64,000 nt of DNA from Cyanobacteria bacterium FACHB-502 (GCA_014695325.1 JACJNZ010000062.1:1-64000); one strand, 5' to 3'. Shown: positions 43,419-52,445, numbered from the stretch's first letter. The notes: a model not told the origin generated them from the letters alone. Numbers and translations: made by a program.

Positions 43419-43808
43419 GTGAAGCAGAAACGCTCAAAATTCCTGCTACTATCTCTACTGAATTCCTTAGCCGATTTTGATGGGGAGCTATCTGAGGAAG
43501 CAGTGAGACTATTGGAGGAGTTGAAAACCCGATCGCATAGCCTTCCTCCGCTCTATGCCGATGTTTTTGCCCTTCCTTATTCAGCAACCTGTGCCGACCT
43601 GGTTAATCGCATCATGTCTCTTTCCCAAGAGCAGATTGCCGTTGCCAGTTATGCATTTCAAGTTTTTCGCTACTATGAGCAGATTTTGAAGGCGAACCCT
43701 GGTGATGGGTCACCCCAACAGCAGGCGGCTTACGAGTCGCAGGTAGAGCGGATTCGCCTTTCAGTGGCTCGAACGAAAGCAGCGTTAGCGGAATCCCTTG
43801 GGAAATAG
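43419..43808 (+). CDS. Hypothetical island protein
   Basis: A 129-residue, all-helical soluble protein starting with GTG (MKQKRSKFLLLSLLNSLADF). An acidic segment (DGELSEEAVRLLEELKTRS) is followed by a central SQEQIAVASYAFQVFRYYEQ and a C-terminal helix. I recognise no family. It is followed 54 bp later by a small acidic protein gene on the same strand, suggesting a two-gene unit. Composition is like the rest of the genome. Confidence 0.6.
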   Translation: MKQKRSKFLLLSLLNSLADFDGELSEEAVRLLEELKTRSHSLPPLYADVFALPYSATCADLVNRIMSLSQEQIAVASYAFQVFRYYEQILKANPGDGSPQQQAAYESQVERIRLSVARTKAALAESLGK

Positions 43809-43862
43809 CTGGAAGAAACACTACAATAAACAGCTAGCAATCATCAGGAAGCAACTATTGCT

Positions 43863-44036
43863 ATGCCCTCCCTTAGCCGTCAGCAATCCGATCGCCTTGT
43901 TCACAACGTTACAGCCATTGAGCAATTATTAGCCGAGGTGGATGACGAAGGAGCCGAGGAGATTTTAGATGAACTCTATATGCTCATCACCAAAATTCTC
44001 GAGCAGTTTCCGCAACTGGATAAAGATGAGGATTGA
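43863..44036 (+). CDS. Small acidic hypothetical protein (57 residues)
   Basis: ATG 43863 follows AGGAAG by about twelve bases. The product MPSLSRQQSDRLVHNVTAIE continues as two acidic helices (LLAEVDDEGAEEILDELYML) and ends QLDKDED. It is too short for a default ORF list. Together with the upstream 129-residue gene it might form a two-protein system, but there is no recognised toxin, antitoxin or anti-CRISPR motif. Confidence 0.5.
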   Translation: MPSLSRQQSDRLVHNVTAIEQLLAEVDDEGAEEILDELYMLITKILEQFPQLDKDED

Positions 44037-44103
44037 GGCTAGATCAGACTGGAAGGATTGATTTCTCGTTGGGACTCATCGGCTGGATTTTAGCTTTTGA
44101 GAC

Positions 44104-44152
44104 CATAAGCTGAGCAATCGTGCAGTTATGAACCCATAAAGTGAGCAATCGT
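44104..44152. repeat. 18-bp imperfect direct repeat in the CAST end region
   Basis: CATAAGCTGAGCAATCGT (44104-44121) and CATAAAGTGAGCAATCGT (44135-44152) differ at two positions and lie 31 bp apart. They may be the end of another insertion element lodged inside the CAST remnant. Confidence 0.6.
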
Positions 44153-44310
44153 CCCATAGAGCTGAAAGGCGAGAAGCTGTCGCAATCGCCTGTCCCAAGT
44201 GAGGCAGGTTGAGACGCAAGAAACTTTTGGGATTTAGAAACGCTAGAAACAGAGCACTAGCAGAACAGCAACACTTCTCGTACTGAACTACGGTTCCGTA
44301 CTGAAAAATC

Positions 44311-44345
44311 TTAATGCGGGTTGAAAGAGAGCACTACGTTGACAT
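44311..44345 (+). CRISPR. Delocalised homing crRNA of a type V-K CAST
   Basis: A lone CRISPR-repeat 3' end (GCGGGTTGAAAG, 44316-44327) resembling the GGGTTGAAAG terminus of Scytonema CAST repeats is followed by an 18-nt guide, AGAGCACTACGTTGACAT (44328-44345). The guide matches tRNA-Val(GAC), read on the minus strand, perfectly at 44507-44524. The base before the target on the tRNA strand is preceded by GGTT (44525-44528), fitting the NGTN PAM of Cas12k. There is no array: only one partial repeat, as described for homing guides of V-K elements. Confidence 0.88.
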
Positions 44346-44463
44346 TCTTAGACGACACTAATTTGTCACCACCGATTAGACGACACTAATTTGTCTCAAA
44401 GACACTAATTTGTCATGAGCGACAACAATTTGTCACCGATGACATTTAATTAGTCACTGTACA
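44318..44463 (-). mobile_element. tRNA-proximal terminus of a type V-K CRISPR-associated transposon
   Basis: Reading inwards from 44463 on the minus strand: TGTACAGTGACTAATTAAAT, then GTCATCGGTGACAAATTG and three more GACAAATTAGTGTC blocks. This is closely similar to the ends of the ShCAST group. The element's tip is TGTACA at 44458-44463, next to the tRNA gene. From the PAM (44525) to the tip there are 61 bp, within the 60-66 bp window of Cas12k-directed insertion. The candidate target duplication is TTAGG (44464-44468). No second end and no tnsB, tnsC, tniQ or cas12k gene is visible in the window, so the left part seems lost or very distant. Confidence 0.88.
44354..44463. repeat. Five TnsB-like binding repeats
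   Basis: Plus-strand copies: GACACTAATTTGTCAC (44354), GACACTAATTTGTCTC (44382), GACACTAATTTGTCAT (44401), GACAACAATTTGTCAC (44421) and GACATTTAATTAGTCACTG (44441). They are near-palindromic GACA-N7-TGTC units spaced 19-28 bp, as at Tn7-like transposon ends where TnsB binds. Confidence 0.92.
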
Positions 44464-44471
44464 TTAGGCGA

Positions 44472-44545
<74 letters not shown>

Positions 44546-44849
44546 GAACAGTATCAGACTATAGCATAGATATTGTAGAAGACGCAAATATTGCCTCGAT
44601 CGTTCACCCAGCCTCTAATTCTAGAGAAAACCCTTCCTACTTTGGATCTGGCTCAAAGTCCTCAATTCTGGGGGATTTAGGGGGCTGTAAAACCTCTCGC
44701 CCCAATCAAACCATCCCCAAGAAAAACTTCACCCGATCGCCAACAGGGGGAAATCACTCCGCAATCTTACAGAAGCCATACCATAAATTAGTGTTAAGGT
44801 AATAGGGTTAAACCATTAATTCTTCCCTAGACGGGTTGTAGTGCGTTGA
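44546..44849. other. Intergenic region with G/C-run elements
   Basis: Between the tRNA and the structured RNA region. TTCTGGGGGATTTAGGGGGC (44667-44686) is a copy of the dispersed G/C-run element also seen near 13100 and 26950. The promoter of the structured region or of the polyamine gene may be near 44790-44820 (A/T-rich). Confidence 0.45.
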
Positions 44850-45100
44850 AACAGTTTTCATTTACTGGAAACCCCAGGAAGCCCTTGTGGTGTCTGGAAG
44901 TGAAATTACAGCGCAGACGGTTGACTGACCCGGCTCTCTCCTGGGCAGACCGCTGTGAAGGACCTAGTATGAGCTGATCGACCTGTAACTGTAGGTTTGT
45001 GGGTTGGGGGCAAAATTGCCCGCGAAGTAGCTAGTTGGGTTTAGACCCGGAACTAGCGACCTGACAAACTCGGTCGATCGAGACTCGCTTTAGAGTTTTT
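44850..45100 (+). ncRNA. Candidate structured RNA or long leader
   Basis: Nested complementary segments can be traced by eye: TTTCATTT (44856) with AAGTGAAA (44898), enclosing CCAG/CTGG; CAGCG (44909) with CGCTG (44951), enclosing CTGACCC/GGGCAG; GGTTTGT (44994) with ACAAACT (45064), enclosing a GGGC/GCCC hairpin (45008-45021) and a GCTAGTT/AACTAGC hairpin with inner GGGT/ACCC (45030-45057). A weak ACTC/GAGT-TTTTT terminator may lie at 45083-45100. It is upstream of the deoxyhypusine-synthase-like gene (ATG 45333). It matches no RNA class I can name (not RNase P, tmRNA or TPP/cobalamin riboswitch). Confidence 0.5.
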
Positions 45101-45332
45101 GCAAATCGATTTAATGCAACAGGAAAACTGCGTCTGCGGTAGCCTGCTGATTTCTCTCATGTCATGGCTGAAGGAAGTCAGGGCGACCGGAGTTGGTTCA
45201 GTTTTCTAGTGAGACATGTGCAGAGGGTGGGAACCCTTCTAGCAGTCTTTCGCATCGGTTTGCAGCTTCACGCTTTTGGGTCTGCATTAATTTCTTTTTC
45301 ACCGAAATTCCAGCGAATTTGGAGAGCGAGCA

Positions 45333-46571
45333 ATGTCGAAAATTCTCAGCCATAAGATTTCCCCTGCACCGATGCCTGCTGAAATTAGCGTCGTCGATTT
45401 GATCGACGGGTATTTCACCGCGTATAACTCCGCCCGCTTACGCGAAATTTGCCACCTGTTGAGCCGTGAAGTCATGCAGGAAGGCGTTACCGTTGCCGTC
45501 AGTTTGTCTGGTGCGCTGACTCCTGCCGGATTGGGTGGCTCTGTGCTGGCTCCGCTGATGCAGCACGGCATGATCGATTGGATGATCAGCACCGGAGCGA
45601 ACCTGTATCACGACATTCACTACGGACTCGGACTGGATCTGTATGCCAGCCATCCGTTTGTCGATGACGTGAAACTGCGCCAGGAAGGGCGGATTCGCAT
45701 CTACGATATTGTGTTTGGCTATGATGTGCTGCTCGAAACCGATGCGTTTATTCGCGAACTGCTGAAGGCAGAACCCTTCCAGAAGCGCATGAGCACGGCA
45801 GAGTTTCACCATTTACTGGGCAAATATCTGTACGAAGTCGAGCAGCAGTTAGGCTTAAAGCACTCCTGCCTGCTGTCTATGGCTTACCAGTGCGGCGTCC
45901 CAATCTACACCTCCTCGCCTGGAGATAGTTCGATTGGCATGAATGTGGCAGCTCTGGCACTGGAAGGCTATCAGCTCATGATCGACCCGTCACTGGACGT
46001 GAACGAAACCGCAGCGATCGCCTACGCAGCCCGTCAAACCTCCTCTGGTGAAGAAGGCAAGAGCGCAGCAGTGATCCTGGGCGGCGGCAGTCCCAAAAAC
46101 TTCCTGCTGCAAACCCAGCCCCAGATTCACGAAGTCCTGGGACTCGAAGAGCGCGGACACGATTACTTTGTGCAAATCACCGATGCCCGTCCCGATACAG
46201 GCGGACTGTCTGGTGCAACCCCCTCCGAAGCCGTAAGCTGGGGCAAAGTCGACCCCGAAGAGCTACCCAGCACGATCGTCTGCTATACCGACAGCACGAT
46301 CGCTCTCCCAATCCTCTCTGCCTACATCCTCAGCCAGTGTGAGCCGCGTCCGCTGAAGCGATTGTACGATCGCCGCGAGGAAATGCTCGAAACCCTGCGT
46401 CGGGATTATCTGACCGCCCAGGCACAGCAGCCAGCCCAACCGACGATCGCGATCGCCCAAACCGTGAAGCAAGCCGTCACTGCTCCACAGCCGATTGCAA
46501 CTTATCCCTGTGGCACTCCGATTCGCAAAGAGCACCGCAACGGATATCGGCGGGAGTCGATCGAGGTTTAG
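45333..46571 (+). CDS. Deoxyhypusine synthase-like protein (polyamine metabolism)
   Basis: A 412-residue member of the deoxyhypusine synthase family. The NAD-binding and active-site features are present: [51 protein letters not shown], and [20 protein letters not shown] with the catalytic Lys of the SWGK motif (near residue 306). Bacteria lack eIF5A, and DHS-like bacterial enzymes mostly make homospermidine, using spermidine or putrescine. I therefore infer homospermidine synthesis, a main polyamine of many cyanobacteria. The last 55 residues are a non-conserved tail. The ribosome site GGAGAG lies six bases before the ATG; a structured RNA region is further upstream. Confidence 0.88.
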   Translation: MSKILSHKISPAPMPAEISVVDLIDGYFTAYNSARLREICHLLSREVMQEGVTVAVSLSGALTPAGLGGSVLAPLMQHGMIDWMISTGANLYHDIHYGLGLDLYASHPFVDDVKLRQEGRIRIYDIVFGYDVLLETDAFIRELLKAEPFQKRMSTAEFHHLLGKYLYEVEQQLGLKHSCLLSMAYQCGVPIYTSSPGDSSIGMNVAALALEGYQLMIDPSLDVNETAAIAYAARQTSSGEEGKSAAVILGGGSPKNFLLQTQPQIHEVLGLEERGHDYFVQITDARPDTGGLSGATPSEAVSWGKVDPEELPSTIVCYTDSTIALPILSAYILSQCEPRPLKRLYDRREEMLETLRRDYLTAQAQQPAQPTIAIAQTVKQAVTAPQPIATYPCGTPIRKEHRNGYRRESIEV

Positions 46572-46591
46572 CAGGGGTTTGAGCAACCTGA

Positions 46592-47941
46592 TTAAACGAT
46601 CGCCCGCCCTGTACTGTCATCAAACAGATGAATTTTGTCGGGCGCGATCGTCAGCCAGAGTTCCTCTCCCACAAAAACCGGGCGATCGGGTTCGATTCTC
46701 ACCTGGAGGGGCAAGATTTCACCGGAGCGGTCTGGAGTCACCAGACTGACGCTGAGATAAGTTTCGCTGCCCAGTGCCTCGACGCGCTCAACCCGGACAG
46801 GGATATTTTTGGGCGCAGGCAAACCAACGCTGAGATGCTCTGGACGGATGCCTAGGGTAATCGATCGCCCGTCATAAAGCCGCAGCCGCGCTTCCCAGTC
46901 GTGGGGCAGAGTGAGGCGAAATTGAGGGTGCTGAATCAGCAGGGGAGCTTTGACCTGAACCGGAATAAAGTTCATGGGCGGTGAACCGATGAACTCCGCC
47001 ACAAAGCGATTTGCCGGACGGTTGTAAAGATCGAGCGGACGCGCCACCTGCTGAATTTGTCCGGCATTCATCACCGCAATGCGATCGCCCATGGTCATGG
47101 CTTCGGTCTGATCATGGGTGACGTAGATTGTGGTCGTGCCCAGCTTGCGCTGAAGGTTAACAATCTGGCCGCGGGTTTCGGTTCGCAGTTTGGCATCCAG
47201 GTTCGAGAGTGGCTCATCCATCAGAAACACCTGGGGATTGCGTGCCATTGCCCGACCCAGGGCGACTCTTTGCTTTTGTCCGCCCGAAAGCTGTTTGGGC
47301 AGGCGATCGATCAGCGATTCGATCTGGAGCATCTGAGCCACCGTTTTGACGCGGCGATCGATCAGCTTTTCTTCGGCTGACCAGTAGCGCAAACCGCGCG
47401 GCAGCGATCGGGTGGCACTGACGAAAAGTCGCTCCATCCATTCTGGGCGATTAGAAGGCTTTGCCTCGCTTTCATCGATCGTCCAGGTGCGCCGCAGCCC
47501 AAACGCCAGATTTTCATACACCGTCATGTGTGGATAAAGCGCGTAGCTCTGAAACACCATCGCGATATCGCGGGCTTTGGGTGGCAGATCGTTGACGAGG
47601 CGATCGCCCACAGAAATATTGCCGCCTGTGAGGGCTTCCAGTCCGGCAATCAGGCGCAGCAGCGTACTTTTACCGCAGCCCGATGGACCCACCAGCACCA
47701 TAAATTCACCGTCGTGAATCGTCAGGTTGATTCGCCGTAGTACGCTCACGCTCTGAGCTGTGCCAGTTTCCGTTTCGGGGTCAATTGCCAGTGCGGTTGC
47801 TCCTACGGAGGCGGCGTTTGGAGCGATTCCCCCCGCAGAACGCTTCTGGATGGAGTGACCGGAGGACTGACCGGAGGAACTGGCTTTACCCGTGCGGTGA
47901 GGAAAACTTTTGTAGATGTTTTCGAGTACAACTTGCGCCAC
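46592..47941 (-). CDS. ABC transporter ATP-binding protein, MalK/UgpC type, with insertions
   Basis: A 449-residue importer ATPase. It has the normal core: Walker A VGPSGCGKSTLLRL (about residues 84-97), MVFQSYALYPHMTV, signature LSGGQKQRVALGRAMARNP, Walker B VFLMDEPLSNLDAKL, switch VTHDQTEAMTM, and a MalK-like C-terminal domain (LGIRPEHLSVGLP). Two insertions are unusual: about 45 Ser/Gly/Ala-rich residues between the first strand and the Walker A strand (15-65), and about 45 residues before the signature (RRTWTIDESEAKPSNRPEWM and on). The latter is seen in some cyanobacterial relatives. No permease or binding protein is adjacent. Compare the orphan at 13291. Confidence 0.92.
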   Translation of the reverse strand: MAQVVLENIYKSFPHRTGKASSSGQSSGHSIQKRSAGGIAPNAASVGATALAIDPETETGTAQSVSVLRRINLTIHDGEFMVLVGPSGCGKSTLLRLIAGLEALTGGNISVGDRLVNDLPPKARDIAMVFQSYALYPHMTVYENLAFGLRRTWTIDESEAKPSNRPEWMERLFVSATRSLPRGLRYWSAEEKLIDRRVKTVAQMLQIESLIDRLPKQLSGGQKQRVALGRAMARNPQVFLMDEPLSNLDAKLRTETRGQIVNLQRKLGTTTIYVTHDQTEAMTMGDRIAVMNAGQIQQVARPLDLYNRPANRFVAEFIGSPPMNFIPVQVKAPLLIQHPQFRLTLPHDWEARLRLYDGRSITLGIRPEHLSVGLPAPKNIPVRVERVEALGSETYLSVSLVTPDRSGEILPLQVRIEPDRPVFVGEELWLTIAPDKIHLFDDSTGRAIV

Positions 47942-48195
47942 AGTGGTTTGAAATGAGTTCTGCTAAATGAATGTTGAGCGTGACTCCCAAAATCAATTCA
48001 GGGAGAATGGCAGGCTAACCTGTCGTAAGCTTCCCCAAATTCTACCAAGCTTGTTTGCGATCGACCGCGCCTCATCAGCAGGATTGCAGCAACATAGCTT
48101 GATCGAAGTGATTGCGATATCTTAATACTGTTTAACCTTTTGCAATCATTCTTTTGCGAAAGCATCTTCAATCGTTCGGGTTAACGGAGGTCAAC

Positions 48196-49029
48196 ATGGC
48201 AGACGGCAGTATGAAACGACGGCATTTTGTGATGGCAACGCTAGCCGCCGGATTTGCAATGGCAGTTCGCCCTGTTTCTGCTGAAACGATCATTACGGAT
48301 ACAGAGGGATTGATGGTAGGGGCGATCGAGATTCCGACACAAGATGGAGTCATTCCCGGCTATCACGCGATGCCTGAAACGGGAACTGATTTTCCGGTCG
48401 TCCTGGTGGTGCAGGAAATCTTTGGCGTTCACGAATATATCCAGGATATGTGTCGGCGGTTTGCTCAGTTGGGTTATCTAGCAATCGCACCCGAACTGTT
48501 TGTGCGGCAGGGGGATGTGTCGAAGTTGAGCAGCATCGACGAGATTCGCCCGATCGTCTCCAGCGTGCCCGATGCTCAGGTGATGTCCGATCTGGATGCG
48601 GCGGTCAACTGGGCGAAAAATTCCGGGAAGGGCGATGTCGATCGGGTTGGGATTACAGGCTTTTGCTGGGGCGGTCGAATTGTTTGGCTTTATGCCGCGC
48701 ACAATCCTCAGCTCAAGGCGGGGGTGGCCTGGTATGGACGCCTGGTTGGGCAATCAACCGAACTCCAGCCCAAGTTTCCGATCGATGTGGCAGGCACGCT
48801 CAAAGCCCCCGTTCTGGGACTGTACGGCGGTAAGGATGATGGCATTCCGCTCACTAGCGTTGACCAGATGAAGCAAGCTCTCGCTGCCGCCAATAGTCCC
48901 TCGGAAATCATCGTCTATCCCGATGCGCCCCACGGTTTCCACGCCGACTATCGACCCTCTTATCGGCAGGTAGATGCAGAGGATGGCTGGGAGAAGCTTC
49001 AGGCTTGGTTTAAGCAATATGGAGTCTAG
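48196..49029 (+). CDS. Tat-exported dienelactone hydrolase family protein
   Basis: A 277-residue alpha/beta hydrolase. A twin-arginine signal ([20 protein letters not shown], ending VSAE near residue 30) indicates folded export. The catalytic triad is Cys in [13 protein letters not shown], Asp in [12 protein letters not shown], and His in [13 protein letters not shown], as in dienelactone hydrolases (Cys nucleophile). [19 protein letters not shown] is the oxyanion-side motif. ATG 48196 has a strong GGAGG seven bases upstream. The natural substrate is unknown; cyanobacterial members need not act on chlorocatechol lactones. The PPC-domain gene follows in the same direction. Confidence 0.92.
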   Translation: MADGSMKRRHFVMATLAAGFAMAVRPVSAETIITDTEGLMVGAIEIPTQDGVIPGYHAMPETGTDFPVVLVVQEIFGVHEYIQDMCRRFAQLGYLAIAPELFVRQGDVSKLSSIDEIRPIVSSVPDAQVMSDLDAAVNWAKNSGKGDVDRVGITGFCWGGRIVWLYAAHNPQLKAGVAWYGRLVGQSTELQPKFPIDVAGTLKAPVLGLYGGKDDGIPLTSVDQMKQALAAANSPSEIIVYPDAPHGFHADYRPSYRQVDAEDGWEKLQAWFKQYGV

Positions 49030-49063
49030 GGATAGGAAGATGAGGACATAGGGAGATAAGGGA

Positions 49064-49471
49064 ATGTTTTCTTCAATGCAGGTGGCAGCTTTACGGTTGA
49101 AGCCAGGGCAAGACTTGAAGCTTGAGCTGGAGCAGTTTGTCCAGGATCACCGTTTGGAAGCTGCCTGCATTGTCACCTGTGTTGGCAGTCTCACTCAGGC
49201 AATGCTACGGCTGGCAAATCAATCTGAAGGAACGATCTATCAGGGACATCTTGAGATTGTGTCGCTGATGGGCGTAATGTCCTGTCACGGGTCGCACTAT
49301 CATCTGTCAATCGCCGAGCGGACAGGGCAAACCTTTGGCGGTCATTTGCTGGAGGGCTGCCGCATCTACACCACCGCAGAAATTGTGATTGGCATTATGC
49401 CAGAACTGCGCTTTCGACGAGAGCATGATCTCGATTCGGGCTATCGGGAATTGACGATCGAGGATTTTTGA
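49064..49471 (+). CDS. PPC/DUF296 domain protein
   Basis: A 135-residue single PPC (plants and prokaryotes conserved, DUF296) domain, the fold that accompanies AT-hooks in plant AHL proteins but occurs alone in bacteria as trimers. Landmarks: ALRLKPGQDLKLELEQFVQD, AACIVTCVGSLTQAMLRLA, EIVSLMGVMS, HYHLSIAERTGQTFGGHLLE, AEIVIGIMPELRF. No DNA-binding hook is present. It starts 34 bp after the dienelactone hydrolase gene and may share its transcript. Function unknown. Confidence 0.9.
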   Translation: MFSSMQVAALRLKPGQDLKLELEQFVQDHRLEAACIVTCVGSLTQAMLRLANQSEGTIYQGHLEIVSLMGVMSCHGSHYHLSIAERTGQTFGGHLLEGCRIYTTAEIVIGIMPELRFRREHDLDSGYRELTIEDF

Positions 49472-49499
49472 AAGTCGATTTCCCCAGAAGGAGAATAGC

Positions 49500-49723
49500 C
49501 CGGCATCAAGAAACCAGCTTTTGTTTTCGGTTATTGATACTGGAGTTGCATCACCGCCACTGATCTGAACCGTCTATTCCAGCCGTTTGAGCAGCGAGAA
49601 AGCAGACTCGATCGCCGTCATGAAGGCATAGGACTGGGGCTGGCTTTATCCCACCGCTTTGCTGCCCTAATGAGCGGCGAAATTATCGTTGTGTCCAAAC
49701 ATCAGACAGGAAGGCTGTTTTAG
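49500..49723 (+). pseudogene. Histidine kinase ATPase-domain remnant (frameshifted)
   Basis: One frame reads RNQLLFSVIDTGV (G1 box) and then breaks; the next frame continues TATDLNRLFQPFEQRESRLD and RRHEGIGLGLALSHRFAALM, ending SGEIIVVSKHQTGRLF and a stop. This is the end of a HATPase_c domain with F box and G2 box (GIGLGLAL). The break at GTTGCATC fits loss of one G from GTTGGCATC. Phosphoacceptor and sensor parts are gone. Confidence 0.85.
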
Positions 49724-49795
49724 GCTGGGCTGACCGATTGCCCCCTAAAGGGAACTGATTTACACCGCCGATCGCCGCTAACGCCGCAAATTTGT

Positions 49796-50854
49796 CTAAA
49801 CCACCTGCTTAAACTGAAGCTGAATCAGCTCCTCCGGTCGGACTGCCCCATGCTCGGTGATGATGGCAGTAATGAGCTCGGCAGGCGTTACATCAAACGC
49901 CGGATTGTAAAATTCAACGCCCGGCGGACAAATGCGCGTATCGCCAATCTGGTAAACCTCTTCGGGGTCGCGTTCCTCGATCGGAATCTGGCTACCGGTC
50001 GAGAGGGAAAAATCGATTGTTGAAAGCGGAGCTGCCACATAAAAAGGAATATTGTGTGCTCTGGCAATCAGCGCAACGCTATAAGTGCCAATTTTGTTCG
50101 CCGCATCTCCGTTTGCCGCAATTCGATCGGCTCCCACCACGACCGCATCAATCATGCCCTGCTTCATACAGTGCGCCGCCATATTGTCAGTAATCAGCGT
50201 CACGGGAATGCCTTCCTGCACACATTCCCAGGTAGTGAGCTTTGCGCCCTGCATCCGGGGACGAGTTTCGTCGGCATAGACTCGCTCTAGTCGTCCTTCG
50301 CGCCAAGCCGATCGCACTACACCCAGAGCCGTACCGTAGCCTGCAGTTGCCAGTGCGCCTGCATTGCAGTGGGTTAAAAGCCGCAACTGACCCGGCGGCT
50401 GGGGCAGAACGGTCAAGCCCGCTTCGCCAATCGCCTGACAAGTTTCAATGTCTTCCTCGCGAATTGTATGGGCTGCCTGCAAAATAGCTTCTTTGATATA
50501 ATCCACGCTGCCCAGGGTTTGCCGCGCTATCTTCAGGGTTCGATCGATCGCCCAGAACAAATTCACAGCAGTGGGGCGAGTTGCCTTGAGCTTTTGCGCC
50601 ACCTGCTCTAGCTGAGCTAAAAACGGCTCTCGCTGGGTTGCCTCAATTTCGCGCGCACCCAGATATAGCCCATACGCTGCCGCTACGCCGATCGCAGGCG
50701 CACCACGCACAATCATGGTTTTGATCGCCAGTGCCATATCGTCTGAGCGGCTAATTTCTACCACGCCGTACTCCTGCGGCAATCGCGTTTGGTCAATCAG
50801 CCGCACATGGTCTTGATACCAATAAACCGGAAATACTTGAGAAGAGAATGACAT
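49796..50854 (-). CDS. mtnA: S-methyl-5-thioribose-1-phosphate isomerase
   Basis: MtnA converts methylthioribose-1-phosphate to methylthioribulose-1-phosphate in the methionine salvage pathway. The 352-residue protein has the expected length. Clear motifs are [20 protein letters not shown] (about residues 47-66), [20 protein letters not shown] with the catalytic Cys, [20 protein letters not shown], and [20 protein letters not shown] with the catalytic Asp. It resembles eIF2B-like proteins but retains the isomerase residues. No other mtn gene is adjacent. Confidence 0.96.
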   Translation of the reverse strand: MSFSSQVFPVYWYQDHVRLIDQTRLPQEYGVVEISRSDDMALAIKTMIVRGAPAIGVAAAYGLYLGAREIEATQREPFLAQLEQVAQKLKATRPTAVNLFWAIDRTLKIARQTLGSVDYIKEAILQAAHTIREEDIETCQAIGEAGLTVLPQPPGQLRLLTHCNAGALATAGYGTALGVVRSAWREGRLERVYADETRPRMQGAKLTTWECVQEGIPVTLITDNMAAHCMKQGMIDAVVVGADRIAANGDAANKIGTYSVALIARAHNIPFYVAAPLSTIDFSLSTGSQIPIEERDPEEVYQIGDTRICPPGVEFYNPAFDVTPAELITAIITEHGAVRPEELIQLQFKQVV

Positions 50855-50961
50855 GACGCACGCTCACCAGCAGAACAAGGATCTAGTCTACTCTATATGG
50901 CTGATCGAGCTATAGGACCTGTCGAACTCTATCGCCTCGATGAGGTAATCCAGTTAGCGAA

Positions 50962-51921
50962 TCAGCCGGCTGCGTACACTCTAACCGATTGGGGATCGAT
51001 CGTGTCGCGCTCCATGCCGTAATCCTGTAGGGCATATTCAAGCTGCAAAATCAGGCGATCGTGTTTTTGAGGCGGGCTTGCCCGATGCAAGCAGAACGTA
51101 TCTTCGGCAAAGCCAAAGCCTGATTCGCCGCAAACTGTGATCACATTTGCCGAACCATAGGCACGATCGATCGCTGCTTCAGAAAACTTTTTGCCAAACC
51201 ATTCATGAGACCAGCGTTTGTGCAGATGCGTGCCGCGAACGCAAATATGTGGACCCGCCCATTCATCGACATCAGTGAGATAGAAAAAGAATTTGAGAAA
51301 CCCGTAATCGTCCAGATCATAGTGAAACATTTGGGCGGATTTTCGCCGATCGCGCACGGTTGCCCGACTGGGAAAACTCCACCACAGGCGACTGCTAATC
51401 AAAACGGGTTCTGCCCCCAAATAGCGAGCCGCGATCGCTCGCAAGACTGGATCTTGTCCCAGTTTGACGATTGCTGGACAGGTCAAAGCGGTATTAAAGT
51501 AGCTCGCCGTCACAAATGCGGTTTGATAGTGTGCCTCTGCCTGTGCTTTTTCGGCGTAATAAAAGCCTGTGTCAGGATAGCGATTTCCCAGGCAGGGCTG
51601 CTGATTCGCAAAGTCAAGAATCGATTGCACAATTGATAAGGGAAGCTGTAGACCCAGGAAATATCCGTCTTGCTGAATCGACTGCACAATCTGATCGATC
51701 GCCACATCAGGAAAAACAGATTGATCGATCGCTGTTTCACAAGGCTCAGCACAGAGAGCAAGCCGCTGTTTTACCACTGACTGCTTTATCCAACAGCGAA
51801 TCTTTGTAAAGCGACTGAGCTGCCGCATTAGCAGCCATTCCCGGTTATGCGTCAGTCCCCGATACCAGGCATGGGCAGTCTCGTAGCCCTCGTAGTACAG
51901 ATCACGCAGAAAACTGAACAT
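50962..51921 (-). CDS. Phytanoyl-CoA dioxygenase-like Fe(II)/2-oxoglutarate oxygenase
   Basis: A 319-residue protein with a probable cupin-fold oxygenase core. The iron-binding HxD is visible in SAQMFHYDLDDYGFLKFFFY (about residues 197-216), followed by GPHICVRGTHLHKRW and a likely distal histidine in EDTFCLHRASPPQKHDRLIL. These fit the PhyH family. The first 75 residues (FLRDLYYEGYETAHAWYRGL) are an additional helical region. The substrate is not predictable; neighbours give no hint. Confidence 0.72.
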   Translation of the reverse strand: MFSFLRDLYYEGYETAHAWYRGLTHNREWLLMRQLSRFTKIRCWIKQSVVKQRLALCAEPCETAIDQSVFPDVAIDQIVQSIQQDGYFLGLQLPLSIVQSILDFANQQPCLGNRYPDTGFYYAEKAQAEAHYQTAFVTASYFNTALTCPAIVKLGQDPVLRAIAARYLGAEPVLISSRLWWSFPSRATVRDRRKSAQMFHYDLDDYGFLKFFFYLTDVDEWAGPHICVRGTHLHKRWSHEWFGKKFSEAAIDRAYGSANVITVCGESGFGFAEDTFCLHRASPPQKHDRLILQLEYALQDYGMERDTIDPQSVRVYAAG

Positions 51922-52445
51922 TTTTCAAAGCACGATTTTAGCAACTGTTTCGAGACGGACAGACTAGACACGGACAAATACTACCCAGTTTCCATACCCA
52001 GCTACCATGCGAAACACTTCCCCTCTAGGGGGATCAAACTCCTGTTGCTACGAGTTCAATCCGACAAAATGCCTTGCGTTTTCTTGCCGGAAAGGGACAT
52101 TTCCCTGATGCATCTGAATTGAAATGCTGACTGATCCAGCTTTTGGGAGTTCTTTCCCTATCTTCGGAGGATTCTGAACCCATCAGGAGAAGCTGACAGG
52201 AATGTCTGATATTGAGCTGATCGAATCCTTCGGGTCGAGTTTGAGTTTGTAAAGCGGGCGATCGGGCTTCGACAGCGTTTAGCCCTTCAACATTCCAGCA
52301 CTCTGTCTAGGAGCCCGTCATTTTGATTGGCGGGGTGCAAGGGTTCAGCCCTACCGGAGGCAACGCCCCCACATTCTCCCTTACCCGTCAGAATTTGCTT
52401 CACAAAACACTAGCTTGATGGATTGCCTGGATGAATTGGCTTTGA
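51922..52445. other. Intergenic region with dispersed repeat
   Basis: 524 bp without a gene. The stretch 52330-52385 (GGGGTGCAAGGGTTCAGCCC, then TACCGGAGGCAACGCCCCCA) resembles the sequence beside the Uma2 remnant near 34105-34135 and looks like a dispersed cyanobacterial element. Confidence 0.45.

Noticed and set aside
44311-44345. A conventional CRISPR array
   Set aside because: Only a single partial repeat and one 18-nt guide are present; there is no series of repeats and spacers. It is interpreted as a delocalised homing guide instead.
44850-45100. RNase P RNA, tmRNA or TPP/cobalamin riboswitch
   Set aside because: The conserved boxes of these RNAs (for example GAGGAAAGTCC of RNase P, CTGAGA of TPP, GCCACTG of cobalamin) were not found.
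45164-45402. Overlapping open frames (63 and 69 residues) before the polyamine gene
   Set aside because: They overlap the polyamine gene start and each other, and lie next to the structured RNA region; neither resembles a protein family.
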